In this document: positions 33,276-42,853 of the stretch, piece by piece
Position numbering within the stretch: position 1 is the stretch's first letter
Layout: each line of letters opens with the position of its first letter
Assembly: GCF_000802305.1 (NCBI RefSeq)
Contig: NZ_JTDK01000011.1
Location: 1-64,000, forward strand
DNA length: 64,000 bases
Direction of reading: 5' to 3'
Origin: Microbacterium mangrovi
GTDB taxonomy: Bacteria; Actinomycetota; Actinomycetes; Actinomycetales; Microbacteriaceae
Notes under the pieces: generated by a model
Seen by the model: only the letters and a program-made list of their open reading frames with translations
Databases searched by the model: none
What the model was told of the DNA's origin: nothing
Position numbers and translations under genes: made by a program

Positions 33276-33857
33276 ATGCTCAAGACCCGCACGCTCACGC
33301 TCGTCGCAGCCCCGATCGTCGCCGTCGCGCTGCTCACCGGATGCACGACGACCGATGCCGCCACGCCGTCCGTGACCGTCTCCGCCTCGGCGCCGGTGAC
33401 CGCCGCCGACGAGATGTTCGCGACGATGATGATTCCGCACCACGAGCAGGCGATCGAGATGAGCGACACCCTGCTCGCGAAGTCCGGCGTCGACCCGGAG
33501 GTCTCGGCCCTCGCCAAGCGCGTGAAGGCCTCGCAGACCCCGGAGATCCAGCGCATGAACGGCTGGTTGAAGGAGTGGGGCGTCGACGCGTCCTCGAGCA
33601 TGTCCGGCATGGATCACGGCTCGAAGAAGGCCACGATGTCGGACGCCGACATGGCCGCGCTCGCCAAGGCCGACGGCCAGGCGGCATCCCGCCTGTACCT
33701 GACGCAGATGATCGCCCACCACCAGGGGGCCATCACCATGGCCGAGGCCGAGCAGAAGAACGGACGCAACAAGGCCGCACTCGCCCTCGCCGGGCAGATC
33801 GTCGCTGCGCAGAAGGCCGAGATCGCCGAGATGAAGCGGCTGCTCGCCGGCGGCTGA
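33276..33857 (+). CDS. DUF305 lipoprotein (paired-histidine, CopM-like)
   Basis: Extracytoplasmic lipoprotein, 193 residues. ATG at 33276 follows CCGGAGGAC; lipobox LLTGC with Cys at about 23. Two DUF305 halves with MIPHHEQAIEM and MIAHHQGAITMAE, and a central Met/His patch SMSGMDHGSKKATM. Relatives include periplasmic copper-binding proteins, and the Met/His residues suit copper binding; that role is inferred. No copper genes adjacent (the pump is 9 kb away). Confidence 0.88.
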   Translation: MLKTRTLTLVAAPIVAVALLTGCTTTDAATPSVTVSASAPVTAADEMFATMMIPHHEQAIEMSDTLLAKSGVDPEVSALAKRVKASQTPEIQRMNGWLKEWGVDASSSMSGMDHGSKKATMSDADMAALAKADGQAASRLYLTQMIAHHQGAITMAEAEQKNGRNKAALALAGQIVAAQKAEIAEMKRLLAGG

Positions 33858-33877
33858 CGCTCAGAGGCGGCTGCGTC

Positions 33878-34789
33878 TCACTCCGGCTGCGGCCGGTCGT
33901 GCGCGGCGAAGGCGTCGGCCAGCGCGGCGCGAAAGGCGACGACGGCGGGATGCCCCGCCGCGGCACTGCGGGCGAGGGTGAACAGGGTGCGCTGCGGCGA
34001 CCCGGGAAACTGCACGAGCCGGACATCCTGCATCCGCTCGGTGCCGAGCAGACCCGGCAGCGCTGCGACCGCCTGGCCGGTGCGCACCATGTGCACCTGC
34101 ATCAGGAGGTCGATGCCGTCGAAGCTGACGTCGGGTTCGAAACCCTTGGTGCGGCATACCTCGCGCACCCAGCGTCCCGGGGGCGTCAGCGCCGGATCGA
34201 GAGCCCAGAGCGCGTCGGCGAGGTCTTCGACGCGGCGGGCGGAACTCCACGGACCAGTGCGCGGCAGCGCCAGGAACAGGTCGTCGTCGCCGAGATCGAC
34301 GCGGTCGAGCCGGTCGTTGGGGCGCAGTGCGCCTCCGGGGTACTCCTCGCCGAGCACGATGTCGAACGCTCCGGCGAGCAGCCCCGAGGTGGCATCCGCC
34401 GCTTCACGCTGGGCCACGTCGATCCGCAGCTGCGGATGTTCCCGCTCGAGCGTGGCCAGGGCCCCCGGCAGCAGCGACAGCAGGCCGGTCTGGAACGCCG
34501 CCACGCGGAGGCGTCCGGCGAGCTCGCCGCGCATCGCGGCGAGTTCCGCCTCGGCCTGTTCGAGCTGGGCGATCGCGCCGCGAGCGTGGGCGATCAGCAC
34601 GCGTGCCGCGTCGGTGAGCTGGATGCCCCGACCCACCGGCTCGGTGAGGGCCACGCCGACCTCGCGTTCGAGCTGGGTGAGCTGCTGAGACACCGCGGAC
34701 GGGCTGTACGAGAGGGCGCGGGCGGCCGCGGCGAGGGTTCCGTGCTGCTCCACCTCGAGCAGCACGGCCAGGCGGTGCAGGTTCAGCAT
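33878..34789 (-). CDS. LysR-family transcriptional regulator
   Basis: 303 residues, ATG at 34789 after GAAGGACGG. N-terminal HTH (LLEVEQHGTLAAAARALSYS; PSAVSQQLTQLEREVGVALT, about 8-48), then the periplasmic-binding-like effector domain. Divergent from an EamA exporter, which it probably controls. The intervening 308 bases are mostly repeat DNA, leaving little room for a normal operator. Confidence 0.9.
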   Translation of the reverse strand: MLNLHRLAVLLEVEQHGTLAAAARALSYSPSAVSQQLTQLEREVGVALTEPVGRGIQLTDAARVLIAHARGAIAQLEQAEAELAAMRGELAGRLRVAAFQTGLLSLLPGALATLEREHPQLRIDVAQREAADATSGLLAGAFDIVLGEEYPGGALRPNDRLDRVDLGDDDLFLALPRTGPWSSARRVEDLADALWALDPALTPPGRWVREVCRTKGFEPDVSFDGIDLLMQVHMVRTGQAVAALPGLLGTERMQDVRLVQFPGSPQRTLFTLARSAAAGHPAVVAFRAALADAFAAHDRPQPE

Positions 34790-34830
34790 CGCCGTCCTTC
34801 CGTTCGTGCGGGCTGAGCTGCGGTGGTCTT

Positions 34831-35021
34831 GCCCTTCGACAGGCTCAGGGCGCGTGTTCGTGCGGGGGTCTTGCCCTTCGACAGGCTCAGGGCGCGTGTT
34901 CGTGCGGTGGTCCTGCCCTTCCACAGGCTCAGGGCGCGTGTTCGTGCGGGGGTCCTGCCCTTCGACAGGCTCAGGGCGCGTGTTGCGCGTGTTCGTGCGG
35001 GCTGAGCCTGTCGAAGCCCAA
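34831..35021. repeat. 42-bp tandem repeat array plus inverted copy
   Basis: GCCCTTCGACAGGCTCAGGG begins at 34831, 34873, 34915 (one change, CCAC) and 34957, exactly 42 bases apart, joined by CGCGTGTTCGTGCGG(G/T)GGTC. An opposite-orientation copy (GCTGAGCCTGTCGAAGC) closes the block at about 35000-35018. Fills the LysR/EamA divergent spacer. Related to the repeats at 28480 and 28915. Confidence 0.9.
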
Positions 35022-35097
35022 CCCATCAACCCCGCTTACCAATATAGATCGAAAGGCTTCGCTGGACTGGCCGATCTTCATCCGCGAGCATAGAACC

Positions 35098-36012
35098 ATG
35101 TCCTCGTCGTCCCGCTCTCCGATCGCCGTTCTCATGGTGATCGGATCCTGCACGTCGCTGCAGTTCGGCGCGGCGATCGCGACCCCCCTCATGGCCCACT
35201 TCGGTCCGGGCCTGGTGACCTGGCTGCGGCTCCTGTTCGCAGGGCTCCTGCTGCTGGCCGTCCACCGTCCGCGGGTGCGCGCCTGGACCCGCCGGCAGTG
35301 GTTCGCGGTCGTCGTCTTCGGGCTGACGCTGGCGGGGATGAACGGCTTCTTCTACGCGTCGATCGCCCGCATCCCGCTGGGGATCGCCGTGACCATCGAG
35401 TTCGCCGGCCCCCTCGTGCTCGCCGCGGTCCTGTCGCGCCGGCCGCTCGATTTCGTGTGCGTCGGTGCCGCCGGGATCGCGATCGCGTACCTCGGCCTCG
35501 ACGGCGTCAGCACCGGAGCCGGACTCGACCCCCTCGGCATCCTCTTCGCCCTCATCGCGGCCGCATTCTGGGCCGCCTACATCCTCGCCGGCAAGCACGT
35601 CGGCGAGCGGGTTCCCGGGCAGGGCGCGCTGCCGATCGGGATGCTGGTGGGCTCGTTCATCGTGCTGCCGTTCGGCGTCGGCCAGCTGCCCGCATTGGCG
35701 GCCGACCCGGTGAAGCTGCTGCCGCTGCTCGGCATGGCCGTGCTGTCGTCGCTGGTGCCCTACTCGCTGGAGTTCGCCGCCATGCAGCGCCTCACCCCGC
35801 GGGTCTTCGGGGTGCTGCTCAGCCTCGAACCGGTGATCGCCGGGGTCGCCGGATTCCTGCTCCTCGGCCAGGGCCTCACCTGGCCCCACGTCGCCGCGAT
35901 GCTCGTGGTGACGGCGGCCTCCGCGGTCTCGGTCCTCACCCAGAAGCCGCAGCCCGGGCGCGACACGGGCACGCCCGAGGTGTCTCCGGAGCGCGAGACG
36001 CTGCCGGTCTGA
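35098..36012 (+). CDS. EamA/RhtA-type efflux transporter
   Basis: Ten-helix drug/metabolite-type exporter, 304 residues, two EamA repeats (FGPGLVTWLRLLFAGLLLLA; SLVPYSLEFAAMQRLTPRVF with GVLLSLEPVIAGVAGFLLLGQ). Resembles the threonine/homoserine exporter RhtA. CATAGA just before the ATG may be a -10 box giving a leaderless mRNA. Cytoplasmic tail rich in Thr/Glu (from about 283). Confidence 0.88.
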   Translation: MSSSSRSPIAVLMVIGSCTSLQFGAAIATPLMAHFGPGLVTWLRLLFAGLLLLAVHRPRVRAWTRRQWFAVVVFGLTLAGMNGFFYASIARIPLGIAVTIEFAGPLVLAAVLSRRPLDFVCVGAAGIAIAYLGLDGVSTGAGLDPLGILFALIAAAFWAAYILAGKHVGERVPGQGALPIGMLVGSFIVLPFGVGQLPALAADPVKLLPLLGMAVLSSLVPYSLEFAAMQRLTPRVFGVLLSLEPVIAGVAGFLLLGQGLTWPHVAAMLVVTAASAVSVLTQKPQPGRDTGTPEVSPERETLPV

Positions 36013-36027
36013 AACCGCCCGCGCCGA

Positions 36028-36444
36028 TCAGGACCGGTGCAGGGCGAGCACCGGGATGACGCGGGCGGTGCGCTCCTCGTACTGGCGGAAGCCGTCGCTG
36101 CGCGCCTTGAAGCGTGCCCACGCGGCATCCCGCTCGGCGCCCTTGAGCTCGACCGCACGCACCCGCACGACGCCGTCGTCAGGCGTCTCGATCGTCGTCT
36201 CGGGATGGGCGAGGAGGTTGTGGTACCAGCCGGGGTTGTCCGGCGCGCCGCCCTTGGACGCGGCGATGAACCAGGTGTCCTCGTCGTCGCGGATGCCCAT
36301 GACCGGCGACACCCGTTCGACGCCGGACTTCGCGCCGACGTGGTGCAGGAGCACCAGAGCCCTCCCGAATCCGTGCGAGACGGTTCCGTTGTTGCTGCGG
36401 AACTCGTCGATGACCCCCTGGTTCCAATCGCCGTGGCTGCTCAT
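36028..36444 (-). CDS. DDN-like deazaflavin (F420)-dependent nitroreductase family protein
   Basis: Split-beta-barrel protein, 138 residues. Core LVLLHHVGAKSGVERVSPVM and ASKGGAPDNPGWYHNLLAHP is diagnostic of the DDN/PF04075 family (Mycobacterium tuberculosis Ddn relatives). Such proteins use F420H2; physiological substrate unknown. Converges with the EamA gene. Confidence 0.88.
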   Translation of the reverse strand: MSSHGDWNQGVIDEFRSNNGTVSHGFGRALVLLHHVGAKSGVERVSPVMGIRDDEDTWFIAASKGGAPDNPGWYHNLLAHPETTIETPDDGVVRVRAVELKGAERDAAWARFKARSDGFRQYEERTARVIPVLALHRS

Positions 36445-36510
36445 GCTCTCAGTTCAGCACAGTCCGAGACCGCCGGCGCCCGTTCCGCGCTCCTTGCCTC
36501 GCCGCGCCGC

Positions 36511-36623
36511 GTTCCGCTGTCCTGAATCGCAGCCCATCGTGCAATTCAGGACAGCCGAGCTCACGTCGACTTTGTTCCGCCGTCCTGAATCGCACGGCGA
36601 CGCGCAAAACAGGACAGCGGAAC
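36511..36623. repeat. Two inverted-repeat elements, family A copies 2 and 3
   Basis: Copy 2: GCTGTCCTGAAT (36516-36527) pairs with 36544-36555 (12 bp). Copy 3: GTTCCGCCGTCCTG (36574-36587) pairs with CAGGACAGCGGAAC (36610-36623), one mismatch. Both begin GTTCCGC(T/C)GTCCTGAATCGCA. The pair fills the space between the DDN-like start and the lactate oxidase-type gene stop. Confidence 0.8.
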
Positions 36624-36675
36624 ACAGGCGGTGCGGCGTCCGGCCGGGTCGGGCGGGGCCGCACGGCCGAGCGGG

Positions 36676-37935
36676 TCAGGCGGGGAGGTCGGCGCCGTCC
36701 GTGCGCGGCACCGGGGTGAGGCGGGTGAGCTGGGTGACGTGGCGGGGTTCGAGTTCGGCGAGAGACGACACGCCGAGGAGTTTCATGGTGCGTTCGATCT
36801 CGGTGCGCAGGATCTGGATGGTGCGGTCCACGCCCTCCCGTCCGCCGGCCATGAGCCCGTACAGGTAGGCGCGGCCGATCAGCGTGAACCTCGCGCCGAG
36901 GGCGACGGATGCCACGATGTCGGCCCCGTGCATGATGCCGGTGTCGACCATCACCGCGGTGTCGTCGCCGACTTCGCGGACGACGTCCGGCAGCAGCCGG
37001 AACGGGACGGGGGCGCGGTCGAGCTGGCGGCCGCCGTGGTTGGACAGCACGATGCCGTCCACCCCCAGCCCGGCCAGCTTGACCGAGTCGGGCACGTTCT
37101 GCACGCCCTTGACCACGATCTTGCCCGGCCACATCTCCCGGATGATCGCCAGGTCGTCGTAGCTGATGGTGGGGTCCATCGCGGCATCCAGCAGCTCGCC
37201 GACGGTGCCGCCGGTGGTCGCCAGCGACGCGAACTCCAGCTTCGGGGTGGTGAGGAAGTCGTACCACCACCATGGCCGTGGTAGCGCGTCGATCACCGTG
37301 CCGAGCGTCAGCTGCGGCGGGATGGAGAACCCGTTGCGCTTGTCGCGCAGCCGCGCCCCGGCGACGGGGGTGTCCACGGTGAACAGCAGCGTGTCGAATC
37401 CCGCCTTGGCGGCGCGCTCCACGAGCCCGTACGAGATGTCCCGGTCGCGCATGACGTACAGCTGAAACCAGTTCCGCCCGTGCGGGTTCGTCGCCTTCAC
37501 GTCCTCGATCGAGGTCGTTCCGAGCGTGGACAGCGAGAACGGGATGCCGGCCGCCGCGGCGGCTCCCGCGCCCGCGATCTCACCCTCGGTCTGCATCAGC
37601 CGCGTGAATCCGGTCGGCGCGATCCCGAACGGCAGCGCGGACGGCCCGCCGAGGATCTCGCACGACGTGTCCACCGACGCCGCCGGACGCAGGATGTCGG
37701 GGTGGAACTCGACGTCCTCGAACGCTTGCCGGGCCCGGGCGATCGACAGCTCCTGCTCGGCCGCGCCGTCGGTGTAGTCGAACGCCGCCGTCGGGGTGCG
37801 GCGCTTCGCGATCCGGCGCAGGTCCTCGATCGTGAGGGCCTTCTCGAGACGGCGGCGCTTGAAGTGCAGGTCGGGCTTCTGGAACTGCATGTACTCCAGC
37901 AGCTCGACGGGGTTGGGGATCTGACGCTTGACCAT
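36676..37935 (-). CDS. lldD: FMN-dependent alpha-hydroxy-acid oxidising enzyme (L-lactate dehydrogenase/oxidase type)
   Basis: Oxidises L-lactate (or a similar 2-hydroxy acid) to the 2-oxo acid with FMN; 419 residues. ATG at 37935 with AAGGTCC upstream. Opens [20 protein letters not shown]; catalytic and FMN residues in [38 protein letters not shown] (Lys) and [13 protein letters not shown] (catalytic His). Last gene of the operon rhaI-rhaEW-rhaB-lldD, where it can consume the L-lactate made from lactaldehyde. Quinone or oxygen as acceptor is not decided. Confidence 0.9.
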   Translation of the reverse strand: MVKRQIPNPVELLEYMQFQKPDLHFKRRRLEKALTIEDLRRIAKRRTPTAAFDYTDGAAEQELSIARARQAFEDVEFHPDILRPAASVDTSCEILGGPSALPFGIAPTGFTRLMQTEGEIAGAGAAAAAGIPFSLSTLGTTSIEDVKATNPHGRNWFQLYVMRDRDISYGLVERAAKAGFDTLLFTVDTPVAGARLRDKRNGFSIPPQLTLGTVIDALPRPWWWYDFLTTPKLEFASLATTGGTVGELLDAAMDPTISYDDLAIIREMWPGKIVVKGVQNVPDSVKLAGLGVDGIVLSNHGGRQLDRAPVPFRLLPDVVREVGDDTAVMVDTGIMHGADIVASVALGARFTLIGRAYLYGLMAGGREGVDRTIQILRTEIERTMKLLGVSSLAELEPRHVTQLTRLTPVPRTDGADLPA

Positions 37936-37948
37936 GGCGGAGGACCTT

Positions 37949-39358
37949 CTAGGTGCGGGGCCGGTGGAGCCGGGGGCGATGGGTGCGCGCGACGAGGTCG
38001 CGCAGCGCCTCGAGCGAACCCGAGACGAGCCCTTCGGTACGGCCTTGAACGAGGATATTGCCGAGGGCGGTGGCCTCGACAGGACCGGCGAGCACGGGCA
38101 GTCCCGACCGATCCGCGGTGCGCTGACAGAGCAGTTCGTTGAGGGAGCCGCCGCCGACGATGTGGATGCTGCGCACGTCGACACCGCCGAGGTGCCCGGC
38201 CGTGGCGGCGGCATCCGCGAACGCCTGCGCGAGGGACTCGACGATGCTGCGGGCGAACTCCGCCCGGGTGCGCGGGGCCGGCATCCCGTGCTCGTCGCAC
38301 CAGGCGGCGATCCGCGCGGGCATGTCGCCCGGCGGCAGGAACCGCGGGTCGTTGACATCGAACACGACCACGTCGCCGGTGACGTCTTCGGCGGCATCCA
38401 GCAGCGCCGGAAGATCGATCCGGGTGCCGTCGCGCTCCCACCACCGCACCGTTTCGCTGAGGATCCAGAGCCCCATGACGTTGCGCAACAGCCGGGTGCG
38501 GCCGTCGACGCCGCCCTCGTTGGTGAAGTTCGCAGCCAGCGCGTCGGGGGTGAGCACGGGATGCTCCACCTCGACGCCGACGAGGCCCCACGTGCCGCAC
38601 GAGACGTACGCCGCGGACTCGGGGTGCATCGGCACGGCGACGACCGCGGAGGCCGTGTCGTGCGACCCCACCGCGATCACCGGGACGCGGGATGCGCCGA
38701 GGAGGTCGGCCACACCGGCGGTGAGCTCGCCGAGCTGCTCGCCGGGGTGGATCAGTTCGGGGAGGATGCCACGGGGGATGCCGAGGGCGGCGACGAGCTC
38801 GTCGTCCCAGTCTCCGCCCCGGAGGAGTCCGGTCGTCGACGCGTTGGTGGCCTCGGCCCGGGCCCGGCCGGTGAGCCAGAACCCGATCAGGTCCGGCACC
38901 AGCAGCGAGGTGTCGGCGAACGCGAGCAGATCGGCCGGCTCGGCCGCGTACTGGTACAGCGTGTTGAACGGCAGGAACTGCAGGCCGTTGCGTGCGAACA
39001 GCTCCGCGTGCGGCATCCGCTCGTGCACGCGGGCGACGCCGCGGGCGGTTCGCTCGTCGCGGTAGTGGAACGGGTCTCCGAGCAGGCGGCCGTCGCGCAG
39101 CAGCGCGTAGTCCACGGCCCACGAGTCGACACCGATGCTCGCGATCGCCGGTTGCGTGCGGAACGCCTCGCGAAGTCCGGCGGTCGCGGCGCCGTAGAGC
39201 GACAGGATGTCCCAGTGCAGCCCCGACCCGACCTGAACGGGCGTGTTCGGGAACCGTGCGACCTGTTCGGCGGCGAGGGTGTCCGGGCCGACGCGTCCGA
39301 CGATGACGCGGCCGCTCGTCGCACCGAGGTCGATCGCCGCGACGGCGCCGGCACTCAT
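37949..39358 (-). CDS. rhaB: Rhamnulokinase (FGGY family)
   Basis: Phosphorylates L-rhamnulose to L-rhamnulose 1-phosphate with ATP, 469 residues. Starts [19 protein letters not shown] (phosphate loop), with [27 protein letters not shown] and [14 protein letters not shown] typical of rhamnulokinases, then [13 protein letters not shown] and [19 protein letters not shown] in the second lobe. Lies between the fused aldolase/dehydrogenase and the lactate enzyme. Confidence 0.93.
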   Translation of the reverse strand: MSAGAVAAIDLGATSGRVIVGRVGPDTLAAEQVARFPNTPVQVGSGLHWDILSLYGAATAGLREAFRTQPAIASIGVDSWAVDYALLRDGRLLGDPFHYRDERTARGVARVHERMPHAELFARNGLQFLPFNTLYQYAAEPADLLAFADTSLLVPDLIGFWLTGRARAEATNASTTGLLRGGDWDDELVAALGIPRGILPELIHPGEQLGELTAGVADLLGASRVPVIAVGSHDTASAVVAVPMHPESAAYVSCGTWGLVGVEVEHPVLTPDALAANFTNEGGVDGRTRLLRNVMGLWILSETVRWWERDGTRIDLPALLDAAEDVTGDVVVFDVNDPRFLPPGDMPARIAAWCDEHGMPAPRTRAEFARSIVESLAQAFADAAATAGHLGGVDVRSIHIVGGGSLNELLCQRTADRSGLPVLAGPVEATALGNILVQGRTEGLVSGSLEALRDLVARTHRPRLHRPRT

Positions 39359-39370
39359 TGCCGGGCTCCG

Positions 39371-39467
39371 TGCGTTTCGTCTCGCTTCGCTCGCGGGGCG
39401 TCCGAGGGGTCCGCGGCCCCCCGGTCGCCCCGCGAGGACGCGCGGAGCGCGCCCGGGACGAAACGCA
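39371..39467. repeat. Nested inverted repeat between rhaB and the aldolase gene
   Basis: TGCGTTTCGTC (39371-39381) pairs with GACGAAACGCA (39457-39467); inside, GCGGGGCG (39393-39400) pairs with CGCCCCGC (39426-39433). It separates two genes of one operon, so it may tune downstream expression or protect the upstream mRNA end. Confidence 0.55.
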
Positions 39468-39479
39468 TCGTGTGCCCGC

Positions 39480-41516
39480 TCATCGCAGGAACGCGGCGGC
39501 GACGCCGGAATCGACCGGAATGTGCAGACCCGTCGTGCGGCTCAGCTCGGGGCCGGTGAGCACGAACACGGCATCCGCCACGTTCTCCGGCACGACCTCG
39601 CGCTTGAGGATCGTGCGGTTGGCGTAGAACTGGCCGAGGTCCTCCTCGTTCACCCCGTAGGTGGCGGCCCGGTTGGCGCCCCAGCCGGACGCGAAGATGC
39701 CCGACCCGCGCACCACCCCGTCGGGGTTGATGCCGTTGACCCGCACGCCGTGCTCGCCGAGCTCGACGGCGAGCAGTCGCACCTGGTGGGCCTGGTCGGC
39801 CTTCGTGGCCGAGTAGGCGATGTTGTTCGGGCCGGCGAACACGCTGTTCTTCGACGAGATGTAGATGATGTCGCCGCCCAGCTTCTGCGCGATGAGGGCG
39901 GATGCCGCGGCCTTCGACACCAGGAACGAGCCCTTCGCCATGACGTCGTGCTGCAGGTCCCAGTCCTTCTCGGTGGTCTCCAGCAGCGGCTTCGAGAGGG
40001 ACAGCCCGGCGTTGTTGACCACGAGGTCGATGCCGCCGAAGGCGAGCACGGTGGCGTCGATCGCGGCCTGGACCCCCGCGGCATCCGCCACGTTCGCGGC
40101 GACGCCGATCGCGATGTCGGTGCTGCCGAGCTCGGCGGCGACGGCCTGGGCCTTTTCGAGGTCGAGGTCGGCGACGACCACGCACGCGCCCTCCTTCGCG
40201 AGGCGCGTCGCGATGGCCTTGCCGATTCCGGATGCCGCGCCGGTGACGAACGCGATGCGTCCCTGGTGCGTCTTCGGCTTCGGCATCCGCTGGAGCTTGG
40301 CCTCCTCGAGCGCCCAGTACTCGATCCGGAACTTCTCCGCATCCGAGATGGGGCTGTAGGTCGACAGTGCCTCGGCGCCGCGCATCACGTTGATCGCGTT
40401 CACGTAGAACTCGCCGGCGACGCGGGCGGTCTGCTTGTTCGCCCCGAAGCTGAACATGCCGACGCCGGGGACGAGCACGATGAGCGGGTCCGCGCCGCGC
40501 ATGGCGGGGCTCTCGGGTGTCGCGTGCGCGTCGTAGTAGGCGGTGTAGTCGGCGCGGTACTCGGCGTGCAACTCCTGCAGGCGGGTGATCTGCTGCTCGG
40601 CGGTGGCGGATGCCGGCAGGTCGAGCAGCATGGGCTTGACCTTGGTGCGCAGGAAGTGGTCCGGGCAGCTCGTGCCGAGCGCGGCGAGGGCGGGTGCCTT
40701 GGCGGATGCCAGGAACTCCAGCACGGCGGGGGAGTCTGTGAAGTGCCCGATCATCGGCTTGTCGGTGGACGCGATCCCGCGGATCGTGGGGGCGAGGGCG
40801 GCGGCGCGGGCGCGGCGTTCGTCGTCGGCCAGCGCCTCGAAGCCGGAGCGTACGGCGCCGAACGGCTCGGCGGCGCCGTGCGCGGCGATGTGGTCGGCCG
40901 CCGTCGTGATGATCCAGCGCGAGTTCGCCTCGGCCTCGTCGGACGTGTCGCCCCACGCGGTGATGCCGTGTCCGCCGAGGATCGCGCCGATCACCCCGGG
41001 GTTGTCCGCCTTGATGGCGGCGATGTCGAGGCCCAGCTGGAAGCCGGGACGCCGCCACGGCACCCACGCGACCCGGCCGCCGAAGATCCGGGCGGTGAGT
41101 GCTTCGCCGTCGGCCGCGGTCGCGATCGCGATGCCCGAGTCGGGATGCAGGTGATCGACGTCTGCGGCATCCACCAGGGCGTGCATCGCGGTGTCGATCG
41201 ACGGAGCCGCGCCCCCCTTGCCGTGCAGGCAGTAGTCGAACGCCGCGACCATCTCGTCTTCGCGGTCGACGCCGGGGTAGACATCCTGCAGGGCGCGCAC
41301 GCGGTCCAGGCGCAGCACCGCGAGCCCGTCGGGCGTCAGGGTGCCGAGGTCGCCGCCGGAGCCCTTCACCCAGAGCAGCTCGACCGGATCGCCCGTGACC
41401 GGGTCGGTCTCGGTGCCCTTGCCGGACGTGTTGCCGCCGGCGTAGTTGGTGTTGCGCGGGTCGGCACCCAGGCGGTTGCTTCGCGCGATGAGTTCGCGCA
41501 CGGTGTCGTTCGTCAT
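39480..41516 (-). CDS. rhaEW: Bifunctional rhamnulose-1-phosphate aldolase / lactaldehyde dehydrogenase
   Basis: Fused enzyme, 678 residues; ATG at 41516 behind GAAGGAAC. Residues about 1-390 are a class II aldolase (NYAGGNTSGKGTE; VDHLHPDSGIA and LGGHGITAWGD supply zinc His residues), cleaving L-rhamnulose 1-phosphate to DHAP and L-lactaldehyde. From about 420 an SDR domain follows (IAFVTGAASGIGKAIA; YISSKNSVFAGPNNIAYSATKADQ with Tyr/Lys), oxidising lactaldehyde to lactate. Same architecture as Bacillus subtilis YuxG/RhaEW. Confidence 0.92.
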   Translation of the reverse strand: MTNDTVRELIARSNRLGADPRNTNYAGGNTSGKGTETDPVTGDPVELLWVKGSGGDLGTLTPDGLAVLRLDRVRALQDVYPGVDREDEMVAAFDYCLHGKGGAAPSIDTAMHALVDAADVDHLHPDSGIAIATAADGEALTARIFGGRVAWVPWRRPGFQLGLDIAAIKADNPGVIGAILGGHGITAWGDTSDEAEANSRWIITTAADHIAAHGAAEPFGAVRSGFEALADDERRARAAALAPTIRGIASTDKPMIGHFTDSPAVLEFLASAKAPALAALGTSCPDHFLRTKVKPMLLDLPASATAEQQITRLQELHAEYRADYTAYYDAHATPESPAMRGADPLIVLVPGVGMFSFGANKQTARVAGEFYVNAINVMRGAEALSTYSPISDAEKFRIEYWALEEAKLQRMPKPKTHQGRIAFVTGAASGIGKAIATRLAKEGACVVVADLDLEKAQAVAAELGSTDIAIGVAANVADAAGVQAAIDATVLAFGGIDLVVNNAGLSLSKPLLETTEKDWDLQHDVMAKGSFLVSKAAASALIAQKLGGDIIYISSKNSVFAGPNNIAYSATKADQAHQVRLLAVELGEHGVRVNGINPDGVVRGSGIFASGWGANRAATYGVNEEDLGQFYANRTILKREVVPENVADAVFVLTGPELSRTTGLHIPVDSGVAAAFLR

Positions 41517-41540
41517 GGTGTGGGTTCCTTCGGTCGCGGT

Positions 41541-41590
41541 GTTCGACTGTCCTGGATTGCATTCGGCCGCGCCATCCAGGACAGCGGAAC
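41541..41590. repeat. Inverted repeat, family A copy 4
   Basis: GTTCGACTGTCCTGGAT (41541-41557) and ATCCAGGACAGCGGAAC (41574-41590), 15 of 17 paired. Sits between rhaI and the aldolase gene in the same operon, thus in transcribed DNA. Confidence 0.7.
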
Positions 41591-41640
41591 GGAAGGGGCG
41601 GGGATGCCGGGGCGGGGAGGCCCGGGACCGGGGATGCCGG

Positions 41641-42810
41641 TCAGGCGCCCCAGCCGGCCTGGACGCCGCCGACGCGGTCGGCTTCGATCCGCTCGAGGTA
41701 TCCGGATGCCGCGAAGGCCGCCATCGGATCGGCGGGAAGGCCCCGCGATTCGCGCCACTCCGCAAGCGCCGGGCGCACGTCGGTCTGGAAGGCGTCCATG
41801 TAGATCGCGTTGGCGCCGAGCACGTCGTTCGCGGACTGCGCGGCCGCCAGCGCCTCGCGGTCGATGAGCAGGGCGCGCGCGGTCATCTCCTGCACGTTCA
41901 GCACCGACCGGATCTGCCCCGGGATCTTCGCCTCGAGGTTGTGGCACTGGTCGAGCATGAACGCGACGTCGGGGTTGTTCAGTCCGCCGCCGCGGATCAC
42001 CTGGTCGAGGATCCGGAAGAGCTGGAACGGATCCGCCGCCCCGACGATCAGGTCGTCGTCGGCGTAGAAGCGCGAGTTGAAGTCGAACGAGCCGAGCTTT
42101 CCGAGCCGCAGCAGCTGCATCACGATGAACTCGATGTTCGTGCCGGGGGCGTGGTGGCCGGTGTCGAGGCACACCATGGCGCGCTCGCCGAGGGCCGCCA
42201 CCTGCACGTAGGAGGTTCCCCAGTCGGGAACGTCGGTGTGGTAGAACGCCGGCTCGAAGAACTTGTACTCCAGCACCAGGCGCTGGTTCTCGCCGATGCG
42301 GGCGTAGATCTGCTGGAGCGAGTCCTGCAGGCGGTCCTGCCGGGCGCGCAGGTCGTTCTGCCCGGGGTAGTTGGAGCCCTCGGCGAGCCAGATCTTCAGG
42401 TCGCGGGAGCCCGTGGCATCCATGATGTCGATGCACTCGAGGTGGTGGTCGATGGCCTTGCGACGGATGCGATCGTCTTCGTGGGTGAGGGCGCCGAACT
42501 TGTAGTCGTCGTCCTGGAACGTGTTGGAGTTCACCGTGCCGAGCGCGACGCCGAGGCCTTCCGCGTGTGCGCGGAGGTCGTCGTACGACGCGACCTTGTC
42601 CCACGGGATGTGCAGCGCGACGGTCGGGGCGAGGGCCGTGTGCTCGTGCACCTGCGCGGCATCCGCGATCTTCTCGTACGGGTCGCGCGGGGTGCCCGGC
42701 GTGCCGAACACCTTGAAGCGGGTTCCCGAATTGCCGAATGCCCAGGAGGGCAGCTCGATCGCCTGCGCTTCGAGAGCCGACAGGATGTCGGGGGTCAGGG
42801 TGGCGGTCAT
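41641..42810 (-). CDS. rhaI: L-rhamnose isomerase (RhaI type)
   Basis: Interconverts L-rhamnose and L-rhamnulose; TIM-barrel metal enzyme of the Pseudomonas stutzeri type, 389 residues. ATG at 42810 after AGAGGAG. Conserved sugar/metal parts: ELPSWAFGNSGTRFKVF at the start, LVLEYKFFEPAFYHTDVPDW, CLDTGHHAPGTNIE, GSFDFNSRFYADDDLIVGAA. First gene of its operon, with operators on either side of its promoter. Confidence 0.94.
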   Translation of the reverse strand: MTATLTPDILSALEAQAIELPSWAFGNSGTRFKVFGTPGTPRDPYEKIADAAQVHEHTALAPTVALHIPWDKVASYDDLRAHAEGLGVALGTVNSNTFQDDDYKFGALTHEDDRIRRKAIDHHLECIDIMDATGSRDLKIWLAEGSNYPGQNDLRARQDRLQDSLQQIYARIGENQRLVLEYKFFEPAFYHTDVPDWGTSYVQVAALGERAMVCLDTGHHAPGTNIEFIVMQLLRLGKLGSFDFNSRFYADDDLIVGAADPFQLFRILDQVIRGGGLNNPDVAFMLDQCHNLEAKIPGQIRSVLNVQEMTARALLIDREALAAAQSANDVLGANAIYMDAFQTDVRPALAEWRESRGLPADPMAAFAASGYLERIEADRVGGVQAGWGA

Positions 42811-42853
42811 GTCGGGACTCCTCTGTCGCGGGCCGTGGTCTGCGGAGCTAAAA

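Noticed and set aside
34831..35021. CRISPR array or coding repeat protein
   Set aside because: The 42-bp period has no unique spacers. Open frames through it give low-complexity peptides in several frames, as expected of stop-poor G+C-rich repeats.
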